From NCBI GenBank assembly GCA_016190175.1, contig JACPRC010000134.1, positions 1 through 33,596 of the forward strand: a stretch of 33,596 bases of DNA. The letters run 5' to 3'. The notes below the pieces were generated by a model, which did no database searches, was not told the DNA's origin, and saw nothing but the letters and a program-made list of their open reading frames with translations. Made by a program: the position numbers and the translations under genes. This DNA is from Planctomycetota bacterium. GTDB lineage: Bacteria > Planctomycetota > MHYJ01 > JACPRB01. Positions 10,026 to 19,437 of this stretch are shown one piece after another (within the stretch, counting starts at the first letter, position 1; every line of letters starts with the position of its first letter).

Positions 10026-10286
10026 ATGGACGACGAGAAGCGCCGGAGCCGGGAGCGACACGTCGAGATCCTCCGCCGCGCGACCCCGGACGAGCGGCTC
10101 CGGGCGGCGTCGGCCCAGCGCCGGATCAGCTTGGAACTCCTCAAGGCAGGCTTGCTCGCCCGCTCCCCGGGCCTGACGGACCGGGAAGTCGAGGATCGCA
10201 TGGGGGAGATCGTGTTCGGCGTCGAGGTCTGGCGGGAGATCCGTGAACGAAGACAACGTCGTCGGCCTGGTCCTGGATCGGCTTGA
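10026..10286 (+). CDS. Small helical partner protein of the downstream nucleotidyltransferase
   Basis: This 86-residue, highly charged helical protein has the sequence pattern RRATPDERLRAASAQRRISL, then LARSPGLTDREVEDRMGEIV. From memory, small proteins of this pattern often sit directly before DUF6036-like nucleotidyltransferase genes. The gene overlaps the nucleotidyltransferase by 44 bp in another frame, so the pair is surely cotranscribed. The ribosome-binding site is poor. An antitoxin or regulatory subunit role is an inference from context. Confidence 0.65.
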   Translation: MDDEKRRSRERHVEILRRATPDERLRAASAQRRISLELLKAGLLARSPGLTDREVEDRMGEIVFGVEVWREIRERRQRRRPGPGSA

Positions 10287-10797
10287 CGCGCTCGGCGTCG
10301 AGTACATGGTCGTCGGCTCGTATGCCTCGAACCTCTACGGCCGGCCCCGCAGCTCCTTCGACGCCGACTTGGTCGTCCGCGTGCCCGGAGAGAAAGTCGA
10401 GCCGTTCGTGCGGGCTTTCCTGCCGGACTTCGCCGTGGAACCCGACGGCCTGCGACGGGATCTCGAATCCGGATCCGCGTTCAACTTGATCCCCTACGAC
10501 GCGCTCTTCAAGATCGACATCGTTCCTCTCCGCCGGACTCCGTTCGCCGAGGAGGAATTCCGCCGCCGCCGGCAAGTGCGGGCCCTGGACCGTGCGATCT
10601 GGATCGCCTCGCCCGAAGACGTCATCCTCTCGAAGTTGCACTGGTATCGGCGCGGGGGCGAGGTGTCGGGACGTCAAGTCGAGGATGCGCGGGACGTGTA
10701 CGCCGTTCAGAAGGATGTGCTCGACGACGGCTATATGAACCGTTGGGCGGACGAACTCGGAGTCCGGGATCTCATGGACCGAATCCGCGCCGGATGA
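10243..10797 (+). CDS. Nucleotidyltransferase-fold protein (DUF6036/AbiEii-like)
   Basis: This 184-residue protein has the polymerase-beta-type nucleotidyltransferase core. Gly-Ser of VVGSYASNLYGRP is followed by the DxD of SSFDADLVV, and a third acidic residue is in FKIDIVPL. The C-terminal part has the SPEDVILSKLHWYRRGG and VEDARDVYAV motifs shared with AbiEii/MenT-like and DUF6036 proteins. Start is GTG at 10243 with GGGAG upstream. Some relatives are toxins that modify tRNA, but others have no known role, so with the small upstream partner it is a candidate toxin-antitoxin-like pair. It converges on the type VI operon, with 69 bp between the stops. Confidence 0.8.
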   Translation: MNEDNVVGLVLDRLDALGVEYMVVGSYASNLYGRPRSSFDADLVVRVPGEKVEPFVRAFLPDFAVEPDGLRRDLESGSAFNLIPYDALFKIDIVPLRRTPFAEEEFRRRRQVRALDRAIWIASPEDVILSKLHWYRRGGEVSGRQVEDARDVYAVQKDVLDDGYMNRWADELGVRDLMDRIRAG

Positions 10798-10866
10798 GGA
10801 TCTCGGCGCGGCGACCGGAGTTCATGGTCGTCGCGCACGTCCGGGCGAGGAGCGGATGGGGCGTCG

Positions 10867-11280
10867 TCACGGCGCGCAGAGGACCTTCACCTGGCTCGGG
10901 GCGACCTGGGTGCCCATCGGCATGTTCGCGCTCGTCCCGTTGTGCGCGGTCATGGAGAGCTGCATCACGATCGGATTCCCTTCCACGAGGACCTTCATGC
11001 TGCCCATCATGTAGGACATCTCGCCCATGTTCTTGCCGGAGACGACGCCGCCGGCGGTGCCCGCTTCGTCGCCGCTGGAGCGTCCGATCTGGGTCGTGAG
11101 CGTGCAGACGGCCATGTTCTCGATCTTCACCTTCTTCGAACAGGTCGCCCCCTTCGCATCCGTCGGCATCGCGATGTTGGGGTACGGGACGGGGACGGGC
11201 GGAGCGGGCGGCGCGGGCGTGTTGCAGGCGTCCGGAAAGGCGAAGCACTGGCCGCCGGCGTTCGTGGTCGCGGGAAACAT
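10867..11280 (-). CDS. DUF4150 PAAR-like spike-tip protein
   Basis: This 137-residue protein has the DUF4150 hallmarks PYPNIAMPTDAKG and SSGDEAGTAGGVVSG, and a repeated-strand C-terminus. DUF4150 proteins are PAAR-like and are expected to cap the VgrG trimer of a type VI secretion spike. The start is 3 bp after the DUF3540 stop. Four cysteines are present (QCFAFPDAC, ATC and VCTL); a metal site like that of PAAR is possible but not shown. It is the last gene of the spike operon and has no toxin extension. Confidence 0.9.
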   Translation of the reverse strand: MFPATTNAGGQCFAFPDACNTPAPPAPPVPVPYPNIAMPTDAKGATCSKKVKIENMAVCTLTTQIGRSSGDEAGTAGGVVSGKNMGEMSYMMGSMKVLVEGNPIVMQLSMTAHNGTSANMPMGTQVAPSQVKVLCAP

Positions 11281-11283
11281 GGT

Positions 11284-11793
11284 TCACCCGAGGAGGATGT
11301 TCCGGCCGTCGATCTTCACGTCCTTCTCCGCCGTTTCGACGACGCGCTCCGCGTGAAGCGTCGATGTGCCCTCGACGACGGTCCGCACGCGGCCCGCGTG
11401 CGTCTGGGTCGATTCCTTGACCCAGCGGAATTCGTTGATGAGCCTCTGGAGCGAAGAGCCCGCGACCGTCTCGAGAAGGTCCGCTTCCAGCGACACACGC
11501 GGGCCCCGGACGCTCACCTCGTCGCCCGCGACGATGCCGACCTTGCCGCGCGCGCGGATCTCCAGGTCGCCCGGCGCCTCGAAGAGGGTGCGGCCGCGCC
11601 CGGAGAGGACGCCGATCACGTAGACGTCCTCCTCGCCGATCGCGAGGACGACGTCCCCGGGCTCGGGGTGATACGGGTAGGCGAGCGCGAGCCGCGCCCA
11701 CGCGTCGCCGCAGGGGCGCTCCAGCCGCACGCGATCGCCGTCGATTCCCGCCACGGTCGCGGGTCCGAGCGAGGTTGTCGTGTCGGTGAACAT
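11284..11793 (-). CDS. DUF3540 protein of type VI spike cluster
   Basis: This 169-residue protein resembles DUF3540, a family found with DUF4150 and DUF2169 genes in type VI clusters. The N-terminal half looks like an OB-type barrel (ATVAGIDGDRVRLERPCG, PEPGDVVLAIGEEDVYVIGV). The C-terminal half has needle-like strand repeats ending VKIDGRNILLG, the family terminus. GGAGGG directly precedes the ATG. Its exact role is unknown; an accessory spike component or adaptor is likely. Confidence 0.8.
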   Translation of the reverse strand: MFTDTTTSLGPATVAGIDGDRVRLERPCGDAWARLALAYPYHPEPGDVVLAIGEEDVYVIGVLSGRGRTLFEAPGDLEIRARGKVGIVAGDEVSVRGPRVSLEADLLETVAGSSLQRLINEFRWVKESTQTHAGRVRTVVEGTSTLHAERVVETAEKDVKIDGRNILLG

Positions 11794-11820
11794 GATCCCT
11801 CCGTACCGTCCAAGGGGCGC

Positions 11821-11907
11821 TATCAGCTCTCAGCGATCCGCTTTCAGCCGGACGGACGGAACGCCCGTCTTGCTGATGGCTGATGGCTGACGGCTGAACG
11901 CCTGCAA
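11821..11907 (-). repeat. TCAGC-family repeat with inverted partner (copy 2)
   Basis: On the minus strand, 6 bp after the TAG stop at 11913, the sequence runs GCAGGCGTTCAGC, then CGTCAGC, CATCAGC, CATCAGC. About 25 bp on, an inverted set of similar units (GCTGAAAGC, GCTGAGAGC, TGATAGC) follows, so an imperfect hairpin can form. It fills the 119-bp gap between the giant pentapeptide gene and the DUF3540 gene. Confidence 0.75.
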
Positions 11908-11912
11908 TTCTC

Positions 11913-14012
11913 CTACGTCGGTTTCCACATCTCCGCTCTCTGCAGTTTCTCGTCGGTCCGCTTGATCCCCTTGAGGTCCGCGTTCTCCCACTTCGCTGCG
12001 ATCTCCGTCGCCGCATGAAGGTTCGCGTGGCGCAGGTCCGCCCCGGAGAAGTCCGCCGCATCGAGCTTCGCGTGCGCGAGGTCGGCATACGGGAGCTTCG
12101 CGCCCGCGAAGGTCGCGCCCTGCGCGTCCAGCCCCTCGGCGCGCGCGGAATCGAGGAAGGCCTGGGAGAAGTCGGCGCGCGGAGCCCGGGAGTTCTCGAA
12201 CGCGGCCCGCGAGAGCTGCGCGCCGCGGAAGAGCGCCTCCGTGAGGTCCGCCTCGGAGAAGTCCGCGTTCGGCGCGTACGCCTTCGCGAAGTCGGCCTTG
12301 CGCAGCTTCGCACCGCTGAAGTCCGTGCCCCGCGCGATCGCGCCCGCGAACTTCGCGCCCTCCAGGTTCCCCGACGAGAAGTCGCTGTGCGTGAGGTCGC
12401 AGCCCGAGAAGTCGGCGCCGGGGAGCGCGCAGCCCGCGAGGCGGATCTTCACGAGCGCCGCGCCGCCGATCGTGCACTTCGAGAGGTCCGTCCCCTCCAG
12501 GAGACACGACGTCCAGCGGGAGTTCGCGAGGTCCGCGCCTTCAAGCTTCGCCCGGAGGAGCAGGACGCCCTCCAGTTGCGCCCCGGCGAGGGTCGCGCGC
12601 GAGAGGTCCGCTCCGGAGAGCTGGACGTCCTTCAACCGCGCGCCCTTCAGATCGGCCCCGCGCAGGTCCGACTTGTCCAGGAGGGTCCGGTCGAGGAGCG
12701 CCCCGCCGAGGCGCGCCCCCTGAAGGTCGCACGCCGTAAGATCGCAGCCCGTGAGGTCCCAGCCCGCGAGGTCCGCGCCCGGGAAGCGCGCGCCGCGCAG
12801 GATGGCGGAGCGGATCGCGGCGGGTTTCATTGCGACGGACTCGAAATCCGCGCCGCGGAGGTCGGCGCGCTCGAAGACGCACCCGTCCAGCCGCGCGCCG
12901 CGGAGGACGGCACCGCGGAGGATGCCGTCGGTGGCGTTCGCGGAGACGAGGGCGGCCCCGCTCAGGTCCGCGAGGGACAGGTCGGCCCGCTCCAGCAGAG
13001 CGCCGGCGAGATCGGCCTTCGACAGCCGCGCCCGGAGGAGGACGGCGCCCCGGAGGTTCGCCTTCCGCAGCAGCGCGCCGGAAAGGTCCGCGCCCGCGAG
13101 GCCGGCGCGCTCGAAGTTCCATCCGGAGAGGTCCTTTCCGGCGAAGTTCGCCTCCATGAAATCGAGGCCGGAACAGTCGAGCGGCATGGACCTCGCGGTC
13201 CGGAGGTCGCACCGCACGAAGGAGGCGGTCCGCAGGACGGCTCCCTCGAAGTCGGCGTTCGCGAACGGGCAGGCGTGGAAACGCGTTCCGTCGAGCGCGG
13301 TCGCGCGGAGGGCCGTCTCCGACATGTCGCACCGGTCGAAGGCGCCGCGTTCGATGCGGGCCCGGGAGAAGTCGGCGCCGGAGAGCGGGCCGTCCTGGAA
13401 CGCGATCCGGACCGCCCGGACGTCGATGAACCGGGATCCCTTCAAAGGCACTCCGCCGAACACGGTGCCGTCGAACGAGGCGCCGGTGAAATCGGCTCCT
13501 TGCGCGCTTCCGCCGCGGAGGTAGCCCGCGGAGAACCTCGCGGCGCCGAACCTCGCTCCGTCGAGCTTCGAGTCCGCGAACGTGCATTTCTCGATCGCGG
13601 CACCGGAGAGCTCCGCGCGGGACAGGTTGCAATCGAAGAAGGCCGCGGAGGAGAGCGAGGCGTTCGAGAACGAGCAGTCGGAGAGATCGCTCGTCGTCCA
13701 GCAGAGGTTCGTGAGCTTCGCGCCCGCGAGTCGGGCGGCGGCGAGCGACGAGCGGTCGATGCTCGCGCCCGCGAGGTCCGCGCCCGTCAGGTCGGCGGCC
13801 GCGAGATCGACCTCGAACCAGATGACGCCCGCCAGGGCGGCGCGCACGAGCTTCGTCCCCCGCATCTTCACGGCGTGGAAGACGACGCCGGAGAGGTCGG
13901 CTTCCGAGAAGTCCTCGCCGGAAAGATCGACGTTCCGGACGACGTCGTCGCGGACCGCGGCGCCCGCTCGGACCTTTGCCAGGAACTTCTCCCGGGTCAG
14001 GATCTCAGTCAA
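11913..14012 (-). CDS. Giant pentapeptide-repeat protein (699 aa)
   Basis: Almost the whole protein is pentapeptide repeats of the A(D/N)LXX type (for example ADLSGALLRKANLRGAVLL), predicting a very long right-handed quadrilateral beta-helix with over 100 repeats. The start is TTG at 14012, in a TTGACTGA overlap with the stop of the upstream gene, so translation is coupled. No catalytic or toxin domain is visible. Within a type VI spike operon it may be cargo, a carrier, or a scaffold on which spike parts assemble; this is inference. A DNA-gyrase mimic role, known for Qnr/MfpA, is less likely given the length and context. Confidence 0.9.
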   Translation of the reverse strand: MTEILTREKFLAKVRAGAAVRDDVVRNVDLSGEDFSEADLSGVVFHAVKMRGTKLVRAALAGVIWFEVDLAAADLTGADLAGASIDRSSLAAARLAGAKLTNLCWTTSDLSDCSFSNASLSSAAFFDCNLSRAELSGAAIEKCTFADSKLDGARFGAARFSAGYLRGGSAQGADFTGASFDGTVFGGVPLKGSRFIDVRAVRIAFQDGPLSGADFSRARIERGAFDRCDMSETALRATALDGTRFHACPFANADFEGAVLRTASFVRCDLRTARSMPLDCSGLDFMEANFAGKDLSGWNFERAGLAGADLSGALLRKANLRGAVLLRARLSKADLAGALLERADLSLADLSGAALVSANATDGILRGAVLRGARLDGCVFERADLRGADFESVAMKPAAIRSAILRGARFPGADLAGWDLTGCDLTACDLQGARLGGALLDRTLLDKSDLRGADLKGARLKDVQLSGADLSRATLAGAQLEGVLLLRAKLEGADLANSRWTSCLLEGTDLSKCTIGGAALVKIRLAGCALPGADFSGCDLTHSDFSSGNLEGAKFAGAIARGTDFSGAKLRKADFAKAYAPNADFSEADLTEALFRGAQLSRAAFENSRAPRADFSQAFLDSARAEGLDAQGATFAGAKLPYADLAHAKLDAADFSGADLRHANLHAATEIAAKWENADLKGIKRTDEKLQRAEMWKPT

Positions 14013-16302
14013 GCTTCGTCCCCGTCAAATCCGCATCCTGGAACGACGCGTCCTCATGCGTCGCATCCCGGAATTCGGCCTCGTACAGGTTCGAGGCGCG
14101 CAGATCCGCGCCGTCCAGCTTCGCGCCGACGAAGTTCGCGCGGAAGAGGTTCGCCTTCGGGAGGCTCGCGCCCGCGAGGTTCGCCTCGTCGAAACGGGCG
14201 AAACGCAGGTCCGCCTTCGAGAGGACGGCCTTCGCGAGGGACGCGCCGACGAAGTTCGCGCGCGTCAGCACGGCGCCGAAGAGGTCGGCGGCGTCGAGCT
14301 TCGCGTCGGACCAGACGGACTGCGCGGCCCGGACGCCTCGCAGATTCGCCTTCGAGAAATCGGCGCCGCGGTTCGCGGCGAACTTCGTCAGGTCGGCCTC
14401 CTCGAAGAGCGCCCCGGCGCCCTTCGCCTTGCCCGCCTGCGCGCCGTGGAGGACGGCCTTGCGGAAGTCCGTCCCCGCGAGGCCGGCCTCCTGGAAGTCG
14501 GCGGCGGAGAAGTCCGCCTCCCGCGCATCCGCGCCTCCGAGGTCGGCGCCGAAGAAGGAGGCCCTCCTGGCAGAGACGCGCGCGAGTTTCGCCCCCGCCA
14601 TCTTCGCGCCGCCGAAGTCGGCCGCGTCGGCCTTCGCGCCGGACAGGTCGATCCCCGTGAGATCGGCGGCGGCCAAGTCGGCGGCGGTCAGGTCCGCCTT
14701 CCCGAGCCTCGCCCCCTTCAGGTTCGCCGAGGAGAGCACGGCCTGCGCGAAGGCGAGGCCCTCGAGCTCGAGGCCGGAAAGGTCCAGCCCCCGCAGGTCC
14801 TGTCCCTGGAACCCGCCGCTCTTCGCAGCATGCGCCTGCACGGACTCCCGAGTCCACGGGGTCCGCGGAGGCGGAGGCGGAGGCGGATCCGGCATCGCGG
14901 GCATCTTGAACTCCGGCGGCGGCGGGGGCTGGAACTCCAGGTCCGCGCGCGCCGGCGGCGGGAACTGTGCGGCCAGGTCGGGCCGGTTAGCCTTGAGCGT
15001 ATCGTACAGCGACAAGATTCGCGCGTGGATGTCGTCCATCGTCGGGAGTTGCGCCGGCGCCTCGATCGGTCGCGGCGGCAGGCCGTGAGACTTCTGGATC
15101 TGCTGGAACTGTCCCTTCTGCTCCTCGATCTTCGCCTCGTACTCCCCCATCTCCTTCTTCATCTGCTCCACGCGGGCTTCGACGTCCTTCACCCAGTCCA
15201 TGGGCGGGCGCTCGGGCGTGCGGACCGGCGCGAAAGCCGGCGGGGCGGGGCGGGCCTCCGCTGCTTTCCGGCGTTCCTCGAGGATCTCGGCGCGCCGCGC
15301 GGCGCACGCGTCCGGACTGCGGGGCGCGGCGAGCGGATCGGCCAGCACGAAGTGGTCGATCACGCCCTTCATCTTCGCGTTCGCGATCGGCGTGACCCCG
15401 CGCCAGACGAGCACGAGGCGCTCGGCATCGGCGTCGATCCAGAGCGTGTCGAGGTGGAGAGGGACTTCACGGAAACCCGCGGCATCGGTCACGAACCAGC
15501 GGGCCCGGAGGCCGGGGAGTCGCGACTCGTAGGCCCGGATCGACGGATGGAGGTTCTCGAGGAGGATCTTCTCGTCGCCCCGGAGGTAGGCGTAGAACTG
15601 CTGGTCCGGCGGCGCCGCGTTGAAGAGGGTCCAGTCCGCATCCTCGGGGAGGCCGGGCCAGTGCTTTTTCTTCCACGCCTTGCCGTACGTTCCCGCCTTG
15701 TGCATCCGCTGCGGCCAGACGAAGGGGATCGGACCGAACCCGGCCGGATCGGGGCGGCTTTCGGGGTCGGCGTGCAGGCGGTCGTAGTCGAGGATGTTCG
15801 GCAGCACCCGGCCCGTCTTTCCGAACTCGTCGCCCTTGCCGAAAGGGTTTTTCGGATAGGACGGTCCTCCGTAGCTGAAGGCGTACGAGAGCTTCATCGC
15901 CCGGAAGGGGACCGGTTCCGAATCGGCGGGGAAGACATAGAAACGGTACGTGCGCACGCGGTCGCCGACGACCGCGAGGCGCTTCGACCATGAACCCAGC
16001 GCGAAGCCGGCGGTGCAGACGACGTTGGGCCGCCCGCCGGGCTGGTGGCAGGTGCCGACGAGGAGCGCGTCCGCGCGCGGCTTGAACCAGGCGAAGTCGG
16101 AGGGATAGCGCACGGGTTTCGCGGGGTCGTCGTTGTCGTGCCGTTCGCCGCTCAAGAGATCCTGTTTCGGCGCGGCGACCGCGGGCGCCCCCGGTTTGAG
16201 ATCGAACGTCCCCTTGACGAGGAGGGTGGCCGAAAGCGCGCAGGGTGGGACTTTGCCCACGACCCACCCCACGGTCAGCCCGGAGTCGTTGAGGACGTTC
16301 AT
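14005..16302 (-). CDS. DUF2169 adaptor fused to pentapeptide repeats
   Basis: This is a 765-residue fusion. Residues up to about 310 form a DUF2169 domain ([20 protein letters not shown] near the N-terminus; [35 protein letters not shown]). Next come a charged coiled coil ([20 protein letters not shown]) and a proline-rich linker. About 280 residues of pentapeptide repeats follow. DUF2169 proteins act with VgrG and PAAR proteins as cargo-loading adaptors in type VI systems. The ATG at 16302 overlaps the upstream stop as ATGA. The fusion links the adaptor directly to the same beta-helix type that makes up the next protein. Confidence 0.9.
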   Translation of the reverse strand: MNVLNDSGLTVGWVVGKVPPCALSATLLVKGTFDLKPGAPAVAAPKQDLLSGERHDNDDPAKPVRYPSDFAWFKPRADALLVGTCHQPGGRPNVVCTAGFALGSWSKRLAVVGDRVRTYRFYVFPADSEPVPFRAMKLSYAFSYGGPSYPKNPFGKGDEFGKTGRVLPNILDYDRLHADPESRPDPAGFGPIPFVWPQRMHKAGTYGKAWKKKHWPGLPEDADWTLFNAAPPDQQFYAYLRGDEKILLENLHPSIRAYESRLPGLRARWFVTDAAGFREVPLHLDTLWIDADAERLVLVWRGVTPIANAKMKGVIDHFVLADPLAAPRSPDACAARRAEILEERRKAAEARPAPPAFAPVRTPERPPMDWVKDVEARVEQMKKEMGEYEAKIEEQKGQFQQIQKSHGLPPRPIEAPAQLPTMDDIHARILSLYDTLKANRPDLAAQFPPPARADLEFQPPPPPEFKMPAMPDPPPPPPPRTPWTRESVQAHAAKSGGFQGQDLRGLDLSGLELEGLAFAQAVLSSANLKGARLGKADLTAADLAAADLTGIDLSGAKADAADFGGAKMAGAKLARVSARRASFFGADLGGADAREADFSAADFQEAGLAGTDFRKAVLHGAQAGKAKGAGALFEEADLTKFAANRGADFSKANLRGVRAAQSVWSDAKLDAADLFGAVLTRANFVGASLAKAVLSKADLRFARFDEANLAGASLPKANLFRANFVGAKLDGADLRASNLYEAEFRDATHEDASFQDADLTGTKLD

Positions 16303-17747
16303 GGCATCACGACGATCGCGTTGCTGACGTTCCACAACGGAGAGTTGACGGTGACCGCGACCGGGCTGACTTGCAACGAAGATGGGCCGCTGAGGAGGCT
16401 CAAACCCCCGACGGCGACGAGGTCCATGTTGGCGAGCGAGTTCAGCGAGAGCTGGGCCGCCTGAATCCGGGTCGCCCCGAGAGTGGCCTGCACACTTCCC
16501 ATCTGCGCCTGCAACTGTCCGACGGTGACGTCCAGATTCCAATACTGGTGGTACGCCTGGAGGGCTGCGGCCTGGAGGTTGGCCACGTCCGTGCGCAGCG
16601 TGGCGATCTGCTGATTCACATTCACGGCCCTGCGGTTCACTTCCGTATAGAGCTCGTTCTTCGCCGCGAGCACGACCTGGTCCGTAGTGGGGACCAGTTC
16701 CAGATGGCGCAGCCCTTTCCATTCGTAGGTGGGACCGACGTGCTTCTCGAACTTCGCGGTGCACGACATCTCGAAGATGGCGGCGAGGACCGCTTCGAAC
16801 TTGATGCCCGCGAAGATGTCCACGGCGACGGGCAGGATGAGCTTCGCTTCGGCGCCGTAGACCTGTTTCGTCTCGGCGCCGATGACGATCTTGTGCTCCG
16901 CGCCCAGGACGAGGGTGAAACTGTTGCCCTCGACTTTGGTTTCGTAGGCGCCGAAGTAGTTCGTGGCCCGCTTGGCGACGCGAACGTTCCAGTCCCCCTC
17001 CGTCCACATCTTGATGCCGGAGACCTCGGTCTTGAGGTCCTCGATCTCCTGTTCCTGATCCTGCTCCTTCTTCTCGCGGCCGGACTCCTGGGAGATCATC
17101 TCGCGGAGTTTCGCGAGTTCCTCGTCGGTGAGGCCTCCGCCGCCTTGGGGACCGGGAGGCCCTTGCGCCCCCTGGGGTCCTTGAGGGCCCTGCGCTCCCT
17201 GGGCTCCTTGTGGCCCCTGAGGACCCTGGTCTCCGGCGTCTCCCTTGGCGCCCGGGATGCCGGGAATCCCGGGGACGCCCGGCTCACCCTTCTCGCCCGG
17301 ATCTCCCTTCTCTCCCTGCGGGCCCTGCGCCCCTTGGGCCCCCTGGTCTCCGGCGTCTCCCTTGGCGCCCGGGATGCCGGGGATCCCTGGGACGCCCGAC
17401 TCACCCTTTTCGCCCGGATCTCCCTTCTCTCCCTGCAGGCCCTGCGCCCCTTGGGCCCCCTGGTCTCCAGCGTCTCCCTTGGCGCCCGGGATGCCGGGAA
17501 TCCCGGGGACGCCCGGCTCACCCTTCTCGCCCGGATCTCCCTTCTCTCCCTGCGGCCCCGGGGCGCCCGTCGCTCCCTGGGGTCCCTGGGGTCCGGGCGG
17601 ACCTTGAGGCCCCTGCTTTCCCTGGTCGGGGTCTTCTCCTTTGCCCTTGCCGCCGCCCGCGAACTTGAAGGCGATAATGGGAAGCGAGCACAACGCCAGC
17701 GGCTCGCGCATGTCCACGTTCGCTTCGGGGTTCATGAGGCTCCTCAT
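16299..17747 (-). CDS. Collagen-like protein with VgrG-type needle segment
   Basis: This is a 482-residue protein. A short N-terminus is followed by about 47 Gly-X-Y triplets ([19 protein letters not shown] type, about residues 45-200). Next is a coiled-coil stretch ([20 protein letters not shown]), then a strand-rich region beginning [14 protein letters not shown] and running [20 protein letters not shown]. That region looks like the C-terminal needle sequence normally found on VgrG proteins themselves. A helical region ([16 protein letters not shown]) and a beta-rich end close the protein. The ATG at 17747 overlaps the vgrG stop as ATGA; an ATG at 17735 with AGGAG 4 bp upstream is the alternative. 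Collagen, coiled coil and needle are all trimeric folds, so a fibre attached to the VgrG trimer is plausible. Confidence 0.88.
   Translation of the reverse strand: MRSLMNPEANVDMREPLALCSLPIIAFKFAGGGKGKGEDPDQGKQGPQGPPGPQGPQGATGAPGPQGEKGDPGEKGEPGVPGIPGIPGAKGDAGDQGAQGAQGLQGEKGDPGEKGESGVPGIPGIPGAKGDAGDQGAQGAQGPQGEKGDPGEKGEPGVPGIPGIPGAKGDAGDQGPQGPQGAQGAQGPQGPQGAQGPPGPQGGGGLTDEELAKLREMISQESGREKKEQDQEQEIEDLKTEVSGIKMWTEGDWNVRVAKRATNYFGAYETKVEGNSFTLVLGAEHKIVIGAETKQVYGAEAKLILPVAVDIFAGIKFEAVLAAIFEMSCTAKFEKHVGPTYEWKGLRHLELVPTTDQVVLAAKNELYTEVNRRAVNVNQQIATLRTDVANLQAAALQAYHQYWNLDVTVGQLQAQMGSVQATLGATRIQAAQLSLNSLANMDLVAVGGLSLLSGPSSLQVSPVAVTVNSPLWNVSNAIVVMP
17231..17581 (-). repeat. Three 117-bp tandem repeats encoding collagen triplets
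   Basis: A unit of 117 bp (39 residues, exactly 13 Gly-X-Y triplets) occurs three times in a row, starting at 17231, 17348 and 17465, with only a few base differences. Slippage or recombination between units would change fibre length in multiples of whole triplets. Irregular Gly-X-Y triplets flank both sides. Confidence 0.9.
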
Positions 17748-19309
17748 GGCGCACCGATCTCGATGCCCGTATTCTTGTGCGGCGAGTAGAGCCGGATCTT
17801 CTGGTTTCCCTTGGCGTTCTCGATCTGGATCCGGTTCCCGCCGCTCGTCTGGATCACGCACTGGGTCTGGTTCTCGCCGGTGACCGGACTCGGGGTGGCC
17901 GCGTTCGGCACCGCGCCCGCGATGACCGGCCGGTCGGGGTCCCCGTTGACGTGGACGACGATGACCTCGGTTCCCTTGTGCAGCGGGAAGTGCATCCCCA
18001 TTCCGCTTCCCGCGTACGGTTGCGCCATGCGGACGAACCACGACGCCTGACCGCCGCTCTTGTCGGAGAGATCGAAAGGCACCCTGACCTTGTAGCGGCC
18101 GTGCGAGTCGATCTCGGCGTACTCGCCTTCGCCCGCCGCGTCGACGATCGCGGAGAGGGCGCCGTGGATGCGCGGTTTCGGCGTCGTCCTGGCGGGGCGG
18201 AATGGGACGGAGGCGGGGATCGCGCGGAACCGGTTGCGGTAGGCCGTCCCGGGAAGGTCGAGCCCCTCGGCTTCCTGCGATCCCTCGTGAGTCACCTCGG
18301 TGATGAGGTAGCGGGTGTTGAAGTCGGACCGGTCATGGTCGCGGAGTTCGAAGGTCGCGCCCGCCCGGAACGTGACGACGTTGCCCGATCCGTCGAATCG
18401 GGTCTGACCGACCTGCAGTTCCTCCGCCCGGATCCGCGCGTAGACCTTGCCTTCGTCCGGGTCGCGGTAGTGGTCGCCGTACTCATAGGAGTCTCCCACG
18501 GTCGGCCCACCGCCCACGGAGGCCTGCGCCCGCAGATCGACCTCCGGGATGTGCCAGTTGTAGTCCTTGACGATGACCTCGGAGGGGACGATCTGCTTCC
18601 AACAGGCGAATTCAGGGATCGTCTCCTCGTGGGGGCCCCGGTCGGGCCCGCCCGCGGCCGCGAAGGCGGGGCGGTAGCGGATGGGTCCCTCCGAACGGAC
18701 CGTGCGATGCGGGTCGCCCGAATCCGCGAAGAGGATCCGCTCCCGCTTCTCCCCCTGCTCGAAGAAGTAGAAGAGGCCCTCGTGTTCGCACAGGCGATGA
18801 AGGAAGTCGAGGTCGGGCTCGCGGTACTGGACGACGTACTCCTTCTTCGGGTAGTCGCGCGCGAGAGGCTTGAACTCGAAATCGGCGTCGTCCAGACCGC
18901 CGTCGCCGAGAACGCGGGCGACGATCTCCGGCACGGTGAGGTCCATGAAGATCCTGGACCTGGAACCCAGGCCGAGCTTCCACAGTCGCGGGACGAGGAC
19001 GGCCCGGCACCGGGTCCAGTCCCGGTGCAGGCGGTCGAGCTGTCCCAAGTCGGCGATCCGTCCATGCACGAACAGCGACTCGCAGGCGGAGCCGCCGCCC
19101 GCCGGCGTCACGCGCCGCTTCAGCTCGAGGCGGCAGGGCGCCTTCAGGATGTCGTCCAGGGGAAGATCGTGGGCGCGGGAGACGAGGTCGAGCTCGAAGC
19201 GGAACGGGCGCGCGATCGCTTCGCTCCCATGGAAGGAGAGCACGCCGAGAGGCTCGTCCGGGCGGGCCTCGGTATGGAACCGGTAGTCCGATCGTTCGAA
19301 CTGCGCCAT
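17744..19309 (-). CDS. vgrG: Type VI secretion spike protein VgrG/TssI, short form
   Basis: This 521-residue VgrG has a gp27-like base ([47 protein letters not shown]) and a gp5-type OB domain ([50 protein letters not shown]). It ends only about 50 residues later at [14 protein letters not shown], so the long beta-helical needle is missing or very short. AAGGAG lies 9 bp before the ATG. It is the first gene of a coupled operon of spike accessories. No C-terminal effector domain is fused. Confidence 0.95.
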   Translation of the reverse strand: MAQFERSDYRFHTEARPDEPLGVLSFHGSEAIARPFRFELDLVSRAHDLPLDDILKAPCRLELKRRVTPAGGGSACESLFVHGRIADLGQLDRLHRDWTRCRAVLVPRLWKLGLGSRSRIFMDLTVPEIVARVLGDGGLDDADFEFKPLARDYPKKEYVVQYREPDLDFLHRLCEHEGLFYFFEQGEKRERILFADSGDPHRTVRSEGPIRYRPAFAAAGGPDRGPHEETIPEFACWKQIVPSEVIVKDYNWHIPEVDLRAQASVGGGPTVGDSYEYGDHYRDPDEGKVYARIRAEELQVGQTRFDGSGNVVTFRAGATFELRDHDRSDFNTRYLITEVTHEGSQEAEGLDLPGTAYRNRFRAIPASVPFRPARTTPKPRIHGALSAIVDAAGEGEYAEIDSHGRYKVRVPFDLSDKSGGQASWFVRMAQPYAGSGMGMHFPLHKGTEVIVVHVNGDPDRPVIAGAVPNAATPSPVTGENQTQCVIQTSGGNRIQIENAKGNQKIRLYSPHKNTGIEIGAP

Positions 19310-19338
19310 GGGGAGGGTCTCCTTTGGAAGTGGCGCGA

Positions 19339-19368
19339 TAATAGCGTGGGACCGAGGGGAAGGTCGAG
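19339..19368 (-). promoter_or_regulatory. Candidate promoter of the vgrG operon
   Basis: On the minus strand, TCGACC (-35, four of six) and TATTAT (-10, five of six) are separated by 18 bp, about 30 bp upstream of the vgrG start at 19309. No other strong candidate lies in the gap 19310-19624. The gap also holds a relic of the metallo-hydrolase gene start and a small hairpin. Confidence 0.4.
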
Positions 19369-19437
19369 AAACATCCGGGGTGGGTGTTCACGTGGGCCGG
19401 CCTCACCTCCGAGACGCAAGGACTTCCGGCGCCCGAT

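Noticed and set aside
14015-14660. Plus-strand frames over the pentapeptide genes
   Set aside because: The minus-strand A(D/N)LXX repeat gives the plus strand a regular Arg/Glu or Ser/Ala pattern; these frames are antisense echoes of the repeat.
17231-17581. Possible CRISPR array from regular repeats
   Set aside because: The repeats are contiguous 117-bp coding units of Gly-X-Y with no spacers.
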